Shown: positions 10,322-21,804, numbered from the stretch's first letter. The stretch: DNA of 64,000 nt from Phocoena phocoena (GCF_963924675.1 NC_089238.1:46146879-46210878); one strand, 5' to 3'. Numbers and translations are program-made. The notes: a model not told the origin generated them from the letters alone.

Positions 10322-10658
10322 GTTTTTTTTTAAATTAATTAATTAATTAATTTATTTTTGGCTGCATTGGATCTTCGTTGCTGCACACAGGCTTTCTCTA
10401 GTTGTGGCGAGCGGGGGCTACTCTTTGTTGTGGTGCACAGCCTTCTCATTGTGGTGGCTTCTCTTGTTGCGGAGCACAGGCTCTAGGTGTGCAGGCTTCA
10501 GCAGTTGTGGCCCGAGGGCTCTAGAGTGTAGGCTCAGTGGTTGTGGCTCACGGGCTAGGTTGATCTGTGGCATGTGGGATCCTCCCGTACCGGGGCACGA
10601 ACCCGTGTCCCCTGCGTCGGCAGGCGGACTCTCAACCACTGCGCCACCAGGGAAGCCC
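10322..10658 (-). repeat. CHR-type SINE, long form
   Basis: Antisense long copy with (AATT)n tail, 'ggctgcattggatcttcgtt' start and 'gcgccaccagggaagccc' end. Confidence 0.85.
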
Positions 10659-10679
10659 TGCACCTTGCTTTTTAAAAAC

Positions 10680-11310
10680 TATTTTAAAATAAAACATAGA
10701 GGTAACAGAAAACAAATGTATACTTTAATGAATTATTATAAGATAAACAAACTTTATATCTACCATGAAATCAAGGAATGGAACCCAGTCAGCCAGCCTA
10801 AAAGGTCCTCCATGAGCCCCATCTCAACTATAGCTCGCCAAAAAAGTAACCAGCATCCTAATTATTACAGCAATCACTTTGTTGGCTTTCTTTCTGGTTT
10901 TATCAACCAAGTGTGCCTCCCTAGACAGTATAGTTTAGTTTTCAGCCTTGCCCATTTTAAAAATTTCATATCTTTTAAGCCTCTTTTAATCTACAATCTA
11001 CAGGATTTCTCCTCCATCCCATCCTTTTACATTTCATCTGTTAAAGAACCCAGGGTATGTGTCCCAGAGAGTGCTCCCAGTCTGCACTCACTGTGCAATT
11101 CAACACATTCCTCTGTTCCTGCTTTTGCACACTGGGGGTTGGATCAGACTCAAGCATAAATCCTTTGTCACGACTACACATGGTGCTGGGTTCTCCCAAC
11201 AGGAGGTAATGTCTGGTTTTCACTCTTTTCTGATGTTGATACCTATCAATGCTTAATGCCTAGACCCATTAATTCATCAAGGGTTGCTAAGTGTGATATT
11301 CTCACTCACA
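10680..11310. repeat. L1-derived 3' UTR sequence
   Basis: Contains motifs typical of old L1M 3' UTRs ('caacacattcctctgttcct', a 'ggatcagactcaagcataaa'-type segment, 'ggaggtaatgtctggttttc'). Diverged; strand not assigned. Confidence 0.45.
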
Positions 11311-11775
11311 TGGCTATCTGATCAAGCCTTTTCCCATGAGGCAAGCAGAGTCAGTAGCTTTGCCAAGCAGCTTTGCCAAGATATCTGATATGAATGACAT
11401 AGTGTACTTTCCTCCCACGTCTGACCTATGAAATCAGGAAGTCTCCAGGCCTGTGTGATTTGTTTTCAAATGCCTGCTTCTCAGAAAAAGATTGGCTGGC
11501 ATCAAGACATGCACTGCCTTTACCCTTGTAATCCAAAGCTACCTGAATGATTTTATCAACCAAGACTCACTCCTGGGTCCACAGACCAAATGCCTGTAGC
11601 AGGCAGTACACTTCTGACAGGTGATGCATGTATGTGATCGGTGTTAGCATGTCTGGGAGGCTTGGCACCTACACCAGATCCCTAGGGCATCTCCCAAGCT
11701 GGAGTATTGACTTAGGTGAAGCAGAACAAAAAAACCTGGACTTTCCTGGTGGCGCAGTGGTTAAGAATCCACCTG

Positions 11776-11983
11776 GGGCTTCCCTGGTGGCGCAGTGGTT
11801 AAGAGTCCGCCTGCAGATGCAGGGGACACGGGTTCGTGCCCCGGTCCGGGAAGATCCCGCATGCCACGGAGTGGCTAGGCCCGTGAGCCATGGCCACTGA
11901 GCCTGCGCGTCCGGAGCCTGTGCTCCGCAACGGGAGAGGCCACAATAGTGAGAGGCCCGCTTACCGCAAAAAAAAAAAAAAAA
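11776..11983 (+). repeat. Short CHR-type SINE inserted in another SINE
   Basis: Complete sense copy ending in an A18-type tail. Exact 13-bp duplication aagaatccacctg at 11763-11775 and 11984-11996. Confidence 0.9.
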
Positions 11984-11996
11984 AAGAATCCACCTG

Positions 11997-12044
11997 CCAC
12001 ACCATTGTAAAGCAATTACACTCCAATAAAGATGTTTTAAAAAA
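11997..12044 (+). repeat. Extremely truncated L1 3' tail
   Basis: Only about 45 bp of L1 3' end (cattgtaaagcaattacact then 'ccaataaagatg') plus an A tail. It lies between aagaatccacctg (11984-11996) and aagaatcctcctg (12045-12057), which reads as its own target duplication. Confidence 0.7.
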
Positions 12045-12726
12045 AAGAATCCTCCTGACAATGCAGGGGACACGGGTTCGATCCTTGGTCGGGGAAGATC
12101 CCACATGGAGCAACTAAGCCCATGTGCCACAACTACTGAGCCTGCGCTCTAAAGCCCGCAAGCCACACCTAGAGCCCGTGTACCTAGAACCCATGTTTCA
12201 CAACAAGAGAAACCACCGCAACGAGAAGCCCATGCACCAAAACGAAGAGTAGCCCCCGCTTACCGCAACTAGAGAAAGCCCGCACGCAACAATGAAGACC
12301 CAACACAGCAAAAAAAATTAATTAATTAATTTTTAAAAAGAAAAACATAAAAGCCTGCCTAGTGCTGCAGACGACAGAAGCACTGAAACAGGAAGATGCG
12401 TTACTCAATGTTTCCTTAGAACCAGGCGTCTAGCACAGAGCTATCTGGGCCATATCCACATGTTTGAGGTATATTTCTCTATAGTCACTCACCTTTTTAC
12501 TGTAATTTATTTGTAAAGAAAACACTTACATTGAGAGGAAAACAATTCTAACTTGCCAAAATGAGAAAGTAACATCAAGGAAAGCAAAATAATGTAAATT
12601 CGAGTGAGAAAGCATTGCCTGCTGAACTAGGGATCTGCTCTCTCTTTTTGGAAAAGGGAGACTAGCAAGGGTTAGAGAGGTGTTTGAAATATATTAGCAC
12701 CAGACTGAGTCTTTCTCCTAGAGCAG

Positions 12727-12945
12727 TCATTCTCAGCTGGGAGGTGGATTTTGTCCCCCAGGTGACATTTGGCAATGCCTAGAGATATCTTTGGTTGTCA
12801 GAACTGGGGGTGGTGGTGCTACTGGCATCTAGTGCGTGGAGGTCAGGATGCTGTAAACATTCTACCCTGCACAGGGCAGCCACCCCACAGCAAAGAATTT
12901 TTTGGCCCCCAAATGTCAGCAGTGCTGAGGCTGAGAAACCCTTTC
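12727..12945 (+). mobile_element. MER20 (hAT-Charlie) non-autonomous DNA transposon
   Basis: Near full-length MER20: 'gtgacatttggcaatgccta', 'tgctactggcatctagtg', 'aaatgtcagcagtgctgagg', ending 'ctgagaaaccct'. Terminal bases at both ends are those of the family. Confidence 0.85.
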
Positions 12946-13209
12946 CTAGAGAAGTAAGAAGGATTGAAAAAGAACTGAAAAGAAATTTCCTCACTTTGGG
13001 ATTCAATGTTATTTAATGCAGGATCCAAGTACCAGTACCATGTTACGCCATCCAACATTAACTAATGGCACACAATCCACACTTAGAGAAAGCTGTTTAA
13101 ATGATGAGATGTCTTGGAACGAAAGCACCAGTGCTAAAAGAACAATGTTATCAGAGAGCTCATCTCGGAGAAGTCCACAGACCCAGCGGCAGTACTAGTT
13201 CACGCTGTG

Positions 13210-13330
13210 CTGCACGCTGTTCTTACAGTCAACATTTATTAAGCACCTACTATGTGCAGCCACTGTGCTGGGAACTGGTCAGGTGTGATTCCAGTAAGAG
13301 GTATACAGGCCAGTGGGGGAGGCAAGGAGG
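13210..13330 (-). repeat. MIR fragment, antisense
   Basis: Begins with the MIR antisense tail 'acatttattaagcacctact' followed by 'gccactgtgctgggaact'. Confidence 0.55.
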
Positions 13331-13904
13331 TAAATAAATGAGTAGAAAACAGTATCATGGGAGTGTGTGCAGCTAAAGGGAGGATGAGAAAATACCCACT
13401 GGGGATGGTGGCAGGGGGTTGCCAGGGAAGGTGATGATTCCAGTTCTTAGCACTCTCAAGGAGCTCCCTCTAGTTAGAAGCAGAGCTAATTCAAAAGCAA
13501 TGCATGGCTTCTGGCTTCCGGCTTCTGGCAGAGTGCATGAATCCAAACACTTCTAACACTAATTGTAGTATGGATTAAGATGTGTAAATATACTCTAAAA
13601 TAATTTTAAAGAAAAAAAAAGCAGTATGGTTGGAATATCCATCGCATTGCTGTTTACACTTGAAGAAAGAAAACTGGAAACAACTTAAATGCCAAACCAC
13701 AGGAAAGCAGTTACCATAATCTGAGAACTAATTGCTGTTTATTGAGTCCTGACCGTGTGCCAATGGGTATATATCCAGCGTAGCACAATGATTGTACCTT
13801 TTTCTCCTTGTAGCGACTGCGAGAATTAGTCCTCCCATTCCCGGGGAAACGTCAGACCCAGAGAAGACATGGAAAGGGAGTCTTTTCAACCAATGCTGCA
13901 GAAA

Positions 13905-14098
13905 CTACTGGAAATCCTTACTTAAAAAAAATTAAGCATAACCCTTACCTCACACCATGCATAAAAACAACTTGAAATGGATCATAGACATAATTGCAAA
14001 ACCTAAAACTATAACAATTCTAGGAGAAAATACTTGTGGCTTTGAGTTGGGCAAAATTTTCTTATATTTGACACCAAAAGCACAAACCATAAAAAAAA
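13905..14098 (+). repeat. L1 ORF2 fragment
   Basis: Short decayed ORF2 segment ('ataaaaacaacttgaaatgg', 'acaattctaggagaaaatac') ending in an A run at about 14091. Confidence 0.65.
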
Positions 14099-14294
14099 AA
14101 AAAGGTGCTGGGGGGAGAAACAATAGGAATAAGTTAGAATAATACTGTTATCAGAGTATTTGTTTTTATAGTTATCATCTATCTTTGGCAAGTGATATGA
14201 ATCTCCCATTTATGGTAGTGATATAATGTTTCCTTTTTGAATAAATGTGACTAGGTTTCCAAAATGTGAATGACCCTAAGGAAAAAATGTGCAG

Positions 14295-14460
14295 GTAAGA
14301 TATGTACAGACTCTGAAGCTAGAACCCTTGAGTTCAAATTCTGGCTCCACCTTGCCTTGGGAGAGGTCAGCATCCTCTTCTTGCCTCAGGTTCCTCATCT
14401 GTAAAATGGCCTTGATACAAAATTCTGACCTCAAAGCGTTATGGGAGTATTTACCGAGTT
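14295..14460 (+). repeat. MIR element
   Basis: Core MIR order: 'gagttcaaattctggctcca', then 'cctcaggttcctcatctgta' and 'aaatggccttgata'. Ancient tRNA-derived SINE. Confidence 0.7.
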
Positions 14461-14572
14461 TCTATATATGGAAAACTTAGAACATGGGATGTATGCAGTA
14501 GCTCAGTATTTACTATTTTTATTATTCACTATTATAAATTGCAGTAAAGATGGGTTTTGGAAAACTTAAGCT

Positions 14573-15165
14573 TTCTTTTTTTTATTTTTTCAAAGCACAG
14601 GCTTTTATTAAGTGGTAATTTTACAGTTTTAACTTTAAAGGCAACTTATCCACCCCCACTCCCCACATATATTCCAAGACCAGTGAACTTCTCTCTTTTA
14701 TTTTTGAATGATTTCCTTTATTGCTGTTGCTTGTGTACCATCAATAGAGATCTGTGAGCAAAACACTTGACTGTGAAAGAAAGAAACAAACAAACACAGT
14801 GTGGAACTAGTCACGTGGGAGCCCTGAACACTCTGAACAGCCCCTGCTTCAAGAAAGTTGTTGATGTCCTTCTGAAGGACTCCAACCTCTGATCTCCAAC
14901 CTCTGACCTCCAACAAGCAAGGAGACTCAAGAGTAGAACAGAGTGTGGAGGGTCCATACTTTTGCTCTCCTCAGAAAAAAGGGACAGTGGACAAAGGGAC
15001 TCCAGCAGACCTTTCTGCCTGAAAGCTTCCTTGGAGCAACACGATAAAAAACAAAACAAAACAAAACAAAAAGGAGGGAAGCAGAAGTCAGTAGCTGGAG
15101 GGACTTCAGCTCGACAGCTCTGTGGATGGAAACCTCTGCAGAGTTATCCTCTCTATGCATCAAAG
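14573..15165 (-). pseudogene. Unidentified polyadenylated 3' end (retrocopy or unannotated terminal exon)
   Basis: Minus-strand sequence ends with AATAAA (14609-14604), about 15 further bases (agcctgtgctttg...) and then an A-rich tract (14590-14573), the layout of an mRNA 3' end. Upstream is a strong 3' splice acceptor-like sequence (tttgtttctttctttcacag, near 14780). It is followed by a short frame ending ...DGTQATAIKEIIQK-stop, and two further AATAAA motifs lie near 14702 and 14719. I do not recognise the parent. It is bounded on the right by L1 sequence from about 15190. It could be a retroposed 3' UTR, a repeat I do not know, or a real terminal exon of a minus-strand noncoding RNA inside IL34. 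Confidence 0.35.
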
Positions 15166-15189
15166 AAAATAACTACCACCAAGAAAGTA

Positions 15190-15800
15190 ACCAAGTTCAC
15201 GAGGATACGAAGCAACCGGAACTCTTACACATCGCTCTTGGGACATACAATCATTTTGGAAGACTGTTTGGCAATTCTAATAAAGTGAAATATACACCTG
15301 CCCTATGAAGCAGCAATCCTACTCCTAGTATTAACCTAGAAAAATCAAGATCTATGTCCACAAAAAGAACAAACGAGAATGTGCATTGCTACTATATTCA
15401 TGCTATGAATAATATGCAGTTCCAAAAGCTGAAAACAATCCAAATGTTCATCAATAGAAGAATGGATATACAAACCGTGGTATAATCACACAGCAGAAGA
15501 CTACTCAGCAAGAAAAAGGAGCAAACTGGTGATCCACGCAACAACATGGATGAATCTCAAAAACATTTTGAGCAAAAGAGGTCAGGCATGAAAGAGCACA
15601 TGCTACATAATTCCATTTACTCGAATGCAAGGACAGGCAAAAAACTAACCTACAGTTACAGAAATCAGAACAGTGACTGTCTAGGGTGGGTGCTAGTGGC
15701 ATGAACTGACTAGAAAGGGGCATGAGCAAATCCACAGTGATGGAAATATCCTGGTTGTTGACTGGGGTGGTGGTCACCTGGGTATACACAATTGTCAAAA
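15190..15800 (+). repeat. L1 3' part
   Basis: Decayed L1 text ('ttttggaagactgtttggca', 'atgttcatcaatagaagaat', 'aacaacatggatgaatctca', 'ggttgttgactggggtggtg'). Confidence 0.7.
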
Positions 15801-15809
15801 GCCATCTGT

Positions 15810-16230
15810 ACTGGGATGAATAGTGTCCCCCCCAAAATTCATGTCCACTGGAATCTCAGAATGTGACCTTATTTGGAAATAGGGGCTTTGCAGATTTAAT
15901 TCGTTAAATTAGAGTGAGGTCATACCAGATTACAGAAGGCCCTAATCCAATGATTGGCGTCCTTATAAGAAGAGAAAATAGAGACACACAGGGAGAATAC
16001 AACGTGACGATCGAGACAGAGATCAGAATGACATGTCCACAAGCCAAGGAATTGTGAGCAACCACAAGAAGCCAGGAAGAGGCAATGAAAAGTCAAAGAA
16101 ATCATGGCCCTGCTGACACCTTCATTCTGGATTTCTAGCCTCCAGGCCTGTGAGAGAACACACTTCTGTTCTTTTAAGCCACCAAATTTGTGGTACTTTG
16201 TTACGGTAGCCCTAGGAAACTAACAAACGA
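15810..16230 (+). repeat. MaLR LTR, MLT1-type, near complete
   Basis: Landmarks in order: 'tgggatgaatagtgtccccc', 'atgtgaccttatttggaaat', 'cctaatccaatgattggcgt', 'ggccctgctgacacctt', 'ttgttacggtagccctagga'. Confidence 0.8.
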
Positions 16231-16234
16231 TCAA

Positions 16235-16985
16235 ACAGAATGTTTAAGGTCTGTGCCTTTTATTTTAAGTAATTATACTACAATTTTTTAAATTGCAAAT
16301 AGCTCATTGGAAACAGCAAGCTGGTGATGAGGCCTCCTTTGGCTCCTGCTTCACCAAATTAGACAGAACACCTGAAGGAGAGCCAGGCAATGCTGGTCAG
16401 AATCCACATTTAGTGGGAGAACCGGGGCACTGCCCAGGGAGCCCCTCTCTCCCAATGGCTCCCTTCACACTCAACCAACCTCCGCATCTGTTCCCTCTGC
16501 CCACAGCAAAATGCCTCTTTTACCCTCTCAGACACAAATACTATGGGGACCACAGGCAGCACTACCTAAGAAAGCCACCTTGCAGATGCCCCATTCAAAA
16601 ATGAACCAACACACTTCTGAGGGAGGTCCAAGCCTTAGAATTAAAGGCTGCAGAAAAGCCTGATTAGGGGCCAAGAGCCTCAACCCAGCTCTTCATTAAC
16701 TCACAAATTTATTATCTGAAATATCAACCTTAAGGAATCTTCCATTCCTTTGCTTTCTGCAGCCCAGACACTTACAAAAGGGGAATTTTTATTTCATTAT
16801 TTTGCTTCATCTTAGAAGCCCCTGACCCTGAGAACTTGTCAGTCACTAGTCTAAGCACACTGGCAGATATCTGCATGAGGATTGGCATCAGCAAAGGTCA
16901 GGAAAGTCACTGAATGCAAAGACCACCTGGCCCAATCCACACTGGATGCTCTAATCTCCATTCCGGATCCCCCACATTTATGGCC
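16235..16985. other. Stretch without recognisable gene
   Basis: No exon, strong repeat or RNA gene is recognised. ORFs here are chance ORFs. Confidence 0.4.
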
Positions 16986-16989
16986 AAGG

Positions 16990-17185
16990 AACTTGCCAGG
17001 CATGAACTCACTGAATCCTCACAACAAAGCTAGAGGCAGGACCATTATTATCTTTCATTTTCAATGAGGGCACTGAGGACCAGAGAGGTGATATAACTTG
17101 TCTGAGGTCACACAGCAGTACACAGAGGAGGGATTTGAGCCCAGACAAATTGGCCTGGAAGTCTTAACCACTGGCTGCACTGCCA
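16990..17185 (-). repeat. MIR element, antisense
   Basis: Antisense MIR: 'atcctcacaacaaagctaga', 'gaggtcacacagcagtacac', 'gggatttgagcccagaca'. Confidence 0.75.
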
Positions 17186-17519
17186 AGTGGATGCCTCTTC
17201 TTTGGATTGGGCACTGGATTCCCCAGTGACTGAGAACCCAGAGGTTTGTTACATATCCAGACTCCTTCAACTTTTTTCCCTTCTTGAGAAACAATAGAGC
17301 AGTGAGTCCCAAAGCCTACTGGGACATCCTCCAAAACATTATATAAACAAAAACTGAGTGTAACAGGATTAAGGTTGTTTAATTTTGTTTTTTGGGTTTT
17401 GGAATGTTTTGTTTTGTTTTGAAATGAAATTTAACCAAAGGACAACAGAGCGAAACTGAAAAAAAAAGGCTAAGATCAGAAACATGCATTTTTTCCCAAC
17501 TGGATGGAAAACCCCAGTT

Positions 17520-17655
17520 GTTGGGGGTTTTTTTGTTTTTTCTTTTGGCTGCACTACATGGCTTGTGGGATCCTAGTTTCCTGGCCAGGGATTGAACCCG
17601 GACCCACGGCAGTGAAAGCAAAGAGTCCTAAACACTGGACCACCAGGGGATTCCC
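17520..17655 (-). repeat. CHR-type SINE, short form
   Basis: Antisense copy with perfect 12-bp duplication aaaaccccagtt at 17508-17519 and 17656-17667. Confidence 0.85.
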
Positions 17656-17903
17656 AAAACCCCAGTTTCTGTTGTCCATTACACCAGGAAGGAGTTTGGA
17701 GTTGGGTTTGCTAAAAAAGAATCAAACCAATGGTTCCTTACTTTAGGAAAGGACACTTCAGCCCATATGTACTGACTCTGTACATGTCCCTAGACCCTCT
17801 CCAGAGGAGTCCACAGTAGCTGTTGCCTCAAAGAACCGTCTCCAGAAAAAAAAAAAAGAACTGTCTCCAGTAGGGTGGCACAGCACACTAAAAAGACAAA
17901 GGG

Positions 17904-18034
17904 AGGGAATTCCCTGGCAGTCCAGTGGTTAGGACTTGGTACTTTCACTTCGGTGGCCCAGGTTCAATCCCTAGTCAGGGAAGTAATATCCTGCAAGCCA
18001 TGCGGCGTGGCCAGAAAGAGAAAGAAAGAAAAGA
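17904..18034 (+). repeat. CHR-type SINE, short form
   Basis: Sense copy, 'gggaattccctggcagtcca' head, ending in an AGAAAG-rich tail. Confidence 0.8.
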
Positions 18035-18087
18035 CCAAGGGGAATTTACTGCAGGAATACAGGGATGGTTCAATATTAAAAAACTTC

Positions 18088-18208
18088 TTTTTTTTTTTTT
18101 GGCTGTACTGCACGGCTCACAGGATCTTAGTTCCCTGTCCAGGGACTGAACCCAGGCCACGGCCATGAAAGCCCAGAATCTTAACCACTAGTCCACCAGG
18201 GAACTGCC
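18088..18208 (-). repeat. CHR-type SINE, short form
   Basis: Antisense copy flanked by aaaacttctt-like duplications. It lies about 50 bp from the sense copy at 17904-18034, forming an inverted pair. Confidence 0.85.
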
Positions 18209-18224
18209 AGAAACTTCTTAATAT

Positions 18225-18425
18225 AGTATAACATAATGATAGATCCCAGGAAATCCATAAATGTTGAATAAGCATTTGACAAAATTTGACCAAAAAAACA
18301 CACTTTGCTGATAAAAAATCCCAAAGTAGGAATCAATGGATAATTCCTTAATAAGATAAAATATATAAATCTCAGTCAAAAGCCAGCATTTTGCTTAACT
18401 AGAGAACACCAGACGCATTCCCACT
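18225..18425 (+). repeat. L1 ORF2 fragment (left part)
   Basis: ORF2 text such as 'aatccataaatgttgaataa' and 'ataaatctcagtcaaaagcc'. It appears to continue at 19013-19345 after an inserted L1 3' end. Confidence 0.6.
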
Positions 18426-18429
18426 AAAG

Positions 18430-19012
18430 TCAGATATAACACACATGTGCACACTATCACTGTACAGAAGGTACCAGCCAGTGCAATTAGATAAGCTAAA
18501 GAAATGAGAGATAAAATAATTGGATGAGGGAATATAATGTACAGCACGGTGACTATAGTTAACAATACTAGGGCTTCCCTGGTGGCACAGTGGTTGAGAG
18601 TCTACCTGCCGATGCAGGGGACACAGGTTCGTGCCCCGATCCGGGAAGATCCTACATGCCGCGGAGCGGCTGGGCCCGTGAGCCATGGCCGCTGAGCCTG
18701 CGCATCCGGAGCCTGTGCTCCGCAACGGGAGAGGCCACAACCCACAACAGTGAGAGGCCCGTGTACCGAAAAAAAAAAAAAAAAAAGAAAGAAATTAAAA
18801 CAATACTGTATTGTATATTTGAAAGTTACTAAAGGAGCAAATCTTAAAAGTTCTCATTATAAGAAAAAAATTATAACTACTTGTGGTGATGAATGTTAAC
18901 CCAACTTATTGTGGTAATCATTTCACACATATACATATATGGAATCATCATTTTGTACACCCAAAACTAATACAATGCTATATGTCAATTATATCTCAAT
19001 TAAAAAAACAAA
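18430..19012 (+). repeat. Truncated L1 3' end inserted in older L1, itself carrying a SINE
   Basis: Ends with the typical L1 3' tail 'tatgtcaattatatctcaat' plus A tract at about 19000-19010. Interrupted by the SINE at 18571-18797. Confidence 0.6.
18571..18797 (+). repeat. CHR-type SINE, short cetacean form
   Basis: Sense copy with a long A tail, flanked by aacaatact duplications (18561-18569 and just after 18797). Confidence 0.9.
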
Positions 19013-19345
19013 GATAAAGAACTGCATAGGAGGAATTGGAATTGGAAACATTTCTATTTATAGATGAAATGATTATAAGCCTAGGACAGCTAAAAGAATC
19101 AATTAAGAAACTACTACAAACAATAGCCAGTTAGAAAAGACTCCATAAAAAACATAAAATATCTAGGAATAAACCTATCAAAAAATGTGCAAGATCCATA
19201 CCAAAACACTGCAAACAATACTAAAGGACACAGAAGATTTAAACAAATGGAAAGACATACCATGTTCCTGGATAGGAACATCCAACATCATCAATATGTC
19301 CATTCTCTGAATTTAATGTATAAATTTGAAGCAATCCCAATATAT
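19013..19345 (+). repeat. L1 ORF2 fragment (right part)
   Basis: ORF2 motifs 'tttctatttatagatgaaat', 'atatctaggaataaacctat', 'caaatggaaagacataccat'. Confidence 0.75.
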
Positions 19346-19349
19346 TTCA

Positions 19350-20078
19350 CGAAAGAGAATATTTAAATAGCCAATAAATACATATTTTAAAGTGCTTAAC
19401 CTCATTAGTCATTACAGAAGTGAAAATTAAAACCACAATTAATTACCACTACACACACACCAGAGTAAGTAAAATCCAAATGACCAACAAAACCAACTGT
19501 TGCAGGAACTAGGAATAACTGGAATTCCCAGATACCACTGGAAAGAGGGTAAATGGTTACATGTCTATTTGGAACACAGTTTGGCAGTATTTTCTGTAGT
19601 TGAACATATGCATATCCCATGTATAAGTTCTCTCGTAAGTAAATATCCAGCAGAAATGTATATATAGGGGCACCAAAAGCCATGTGTTACAACGTTCATG
19701 GCAGCATTATTCATGATAGCCAAAAACTGGGAACAACTTAATTGTCCATCAGCAGGAGGACAGACTTAGAAAACCTCACAAATATAATGTTGAGCAAAAG
19801 AAGCCAAATACAAAAGAATCCATTTATATAAAGTTTTAAAAAAACATCAAAACTAATCTATGACATAAGAAATGAGGACGATAATTACCTTTTGGAAGAG
19901 GGCGACGTAGTAATAACAGCTTGGGGACCGGAGGGGGGCTTCTCCATGCTGGTACTGCTCCAGTTCCAGATCTGGGTAATAGTTCAGTTTACTATATGAT
20001 AATTCATCAAGCCGTATACTTACAAGTTGTTCCCTTTCCTGTATGTGTGTTATACTTCAGTTTTTATTAAAGCAATTC
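19350..20078 (+). repeat. Older L1 3' segment
   Basis: Decayed L1M text ('atggcagcattattcatgat', 'aattgtccatcagcagga', 'gttatacttcagtttttatt'). Confidence 0.65.
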
Positions 20079-20249
20079 CAGTAAAAACACCAACACGTGT
20101 GTGTGTAATTACATACCAGATTACAAAGTTCAAATAGAAAAACAAATAAGCAAGAGTAGCCTGAAAGAGATCTAAAAATAAGGGGCAGCCTTTCAATACA
20201 CCAAAAGATATTTTTAAATATTGTAAACCATAGCAAGCAAAACCATGAG

Positions 20250-21400
20250 CATGAATGAACATGAGTAAACAGAGAAACCAATGGAAAAGAGTAGCAAGTT
20301 CTGAAACAGACCCACATATGTATGAGAAAAAAAGCTTATGATAAACAGCTTATGATAAAAGTAGCTTTTCAATTCAGCAGAGAAAAGATAGCCATCTGAA
20401 AAAAAAAAAGTTGGATCTATACCTTACAGCATACCTCAGGATAAATTCCAAATGGATCAAAATTTGGATGTAAAATAATAGAAGAAAATAAATAACATGT
20501 TATCTTGAAGTGGGGCAGACCTTTGTACCTATGATTCAACATTCAGAAGCCGTAGAAGAAATGACTGATAAATTTGACGGCAAAAAATAAAAACACATGC
20601 AAACAAAACCAACCAACCATCAACAAAATAAAAGAGAAACACTAAATTAGACACGACTTTTATCAAAGGCAAAAGGCCAACCTTCCCTAATAGATAATCA
20701 GTTTCTAGAAATAAAGAAAAAGGCAACCATACAATTTTTTTAAAGATTTTTTTTTTGATGTGGACCATTTCCAAAGTCTTTATTGAATTTGTTACAATAT
20801 TGCCTCTGTTTTATGTTTTGGTTCTTTGGCCTCCAGGCATGTGGGATCTTACCTCCCCGACCAGGGATAGAACCCACACCCCCTGCATTGGAAGGCGAAG
20901 TCTTAACCACTAGACTGCCAGGGAAGTCCCTACGATCCAATTTTTAAAATAAGCAGAATACTTATAGTAAGAGAGTCATAGAAAAAGAAATAGAAATGGC
21001 TCGTAAACACATATTCTAAGTTTAAAACTTTCATTACAAATTTAAATGAAGATTCAATTGAGTCACTGTTTTTCACCTACCAGATTGATAAAAATCTAAT
21101 GATATGACAATTTAACGAGCTGACAAAAAGGTGAGAAAACAGTAACTTCTCATCCAAAGCTGGTGGTGGTGCACATTGGTACTAACTTAAGGAGGGCAAG
21201 TTGGCAATATCTCTTGAAATTACAGATACCTAGCAATCTCATTTCTGGGAATTTATCCTGCACATATAATAAGCACTGGTAAAATGCCACCTATACAAGC
21301 AATGTCTGTGATAACAGAATGGAAACAACTGTTATCACACAATAGAATTGTGTAATATATTCAGTGAAACAAGCAAGGCACAGAACAGCACCATGTATTC
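20250..21400 (+). repeat. Old L1/HAL1-like segment, interrupted by a SINE
   Basis: Diverged LINE sequence ('acagcatacctcaggataaa', 'caaaaggccaaccttcccta', 'tttatcctgcacatataata') with a SINE at 20745-20930. Confidence 0.5.
20745..20930 (-). repeat. CHR-type SINE with 'attgaatttgttacaatatt' tail, antisense
   Basis: Antisense copy of the subtype seen at 5589-5793, ending 'gactgccagggaagtccc'. Confidence 0.85.
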
Positions 21401-21527
21401 TAGTTTGTAACTTGTGTCGGCAGAAGTGACAACGCATTAAATATATGTGATATATGCTATTATATATAGTTAATATATGTTATATAGAATACTTATTTGT
21501 ATATGCTTGTATTTGTATAAAGAGATG

Positions 21528-21762
21528 CTGTATTAGAATAATTCACACTAAAGTGTGAGAGAGTGGCAGCTCAGAACCTCTTAGAGATGGTGCATCATTA
21601 AAAGAAGATGCTTGTTAACCCAAGTAAATGTGTAATTTGATGGACTTTTTGTCAGGATGATAAAGTGAATTGGAAAAATGCATATACTGCAAGTTCAGAG
21701 ATTTTGGGGGTCATGAGGGTAACCATATATCAGGAGATTCCACAGCTTTGTCAAGGATCAGC
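21528..21762 (+). repeat. Left arm of a long inverted repeat
   Basis: From ctgtattag to aaggatcagc. By eye the arm matches the reverse complement of 23386-23609 at roughly 85% over about 220 aligned bases, with one gap of about 10 bases. It includes the palindromic core ttcacactaaagtgtga. Not recognised as a named repeat. Confidence 0.8.
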
Positions 21763-21804
21763 TTTAATTAGGTTAAATCCAATAAACTAAAAACAGTTAC
21801 CTGT

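Larger units (their letters stand above)
11738..12340 (+). repeat. Long CHR-type SINE, split by two later insertions
   Basis: The outer SINE head is at 11738-11775 and its body resumes at about 12045-12340. Between them lie a complete short SINE (11776-11983) and an L1 tail (11997-12044), each bounded by copies of the same 13-bp target. Confidence 0.85.

Noticed and set aside
10404..11159. 251-codon plus-strand ORF, the longest in the window
   Set aside because: Starts inside an antisense CHR SINE and continues through LINE-like sequence. A repeat artefact.
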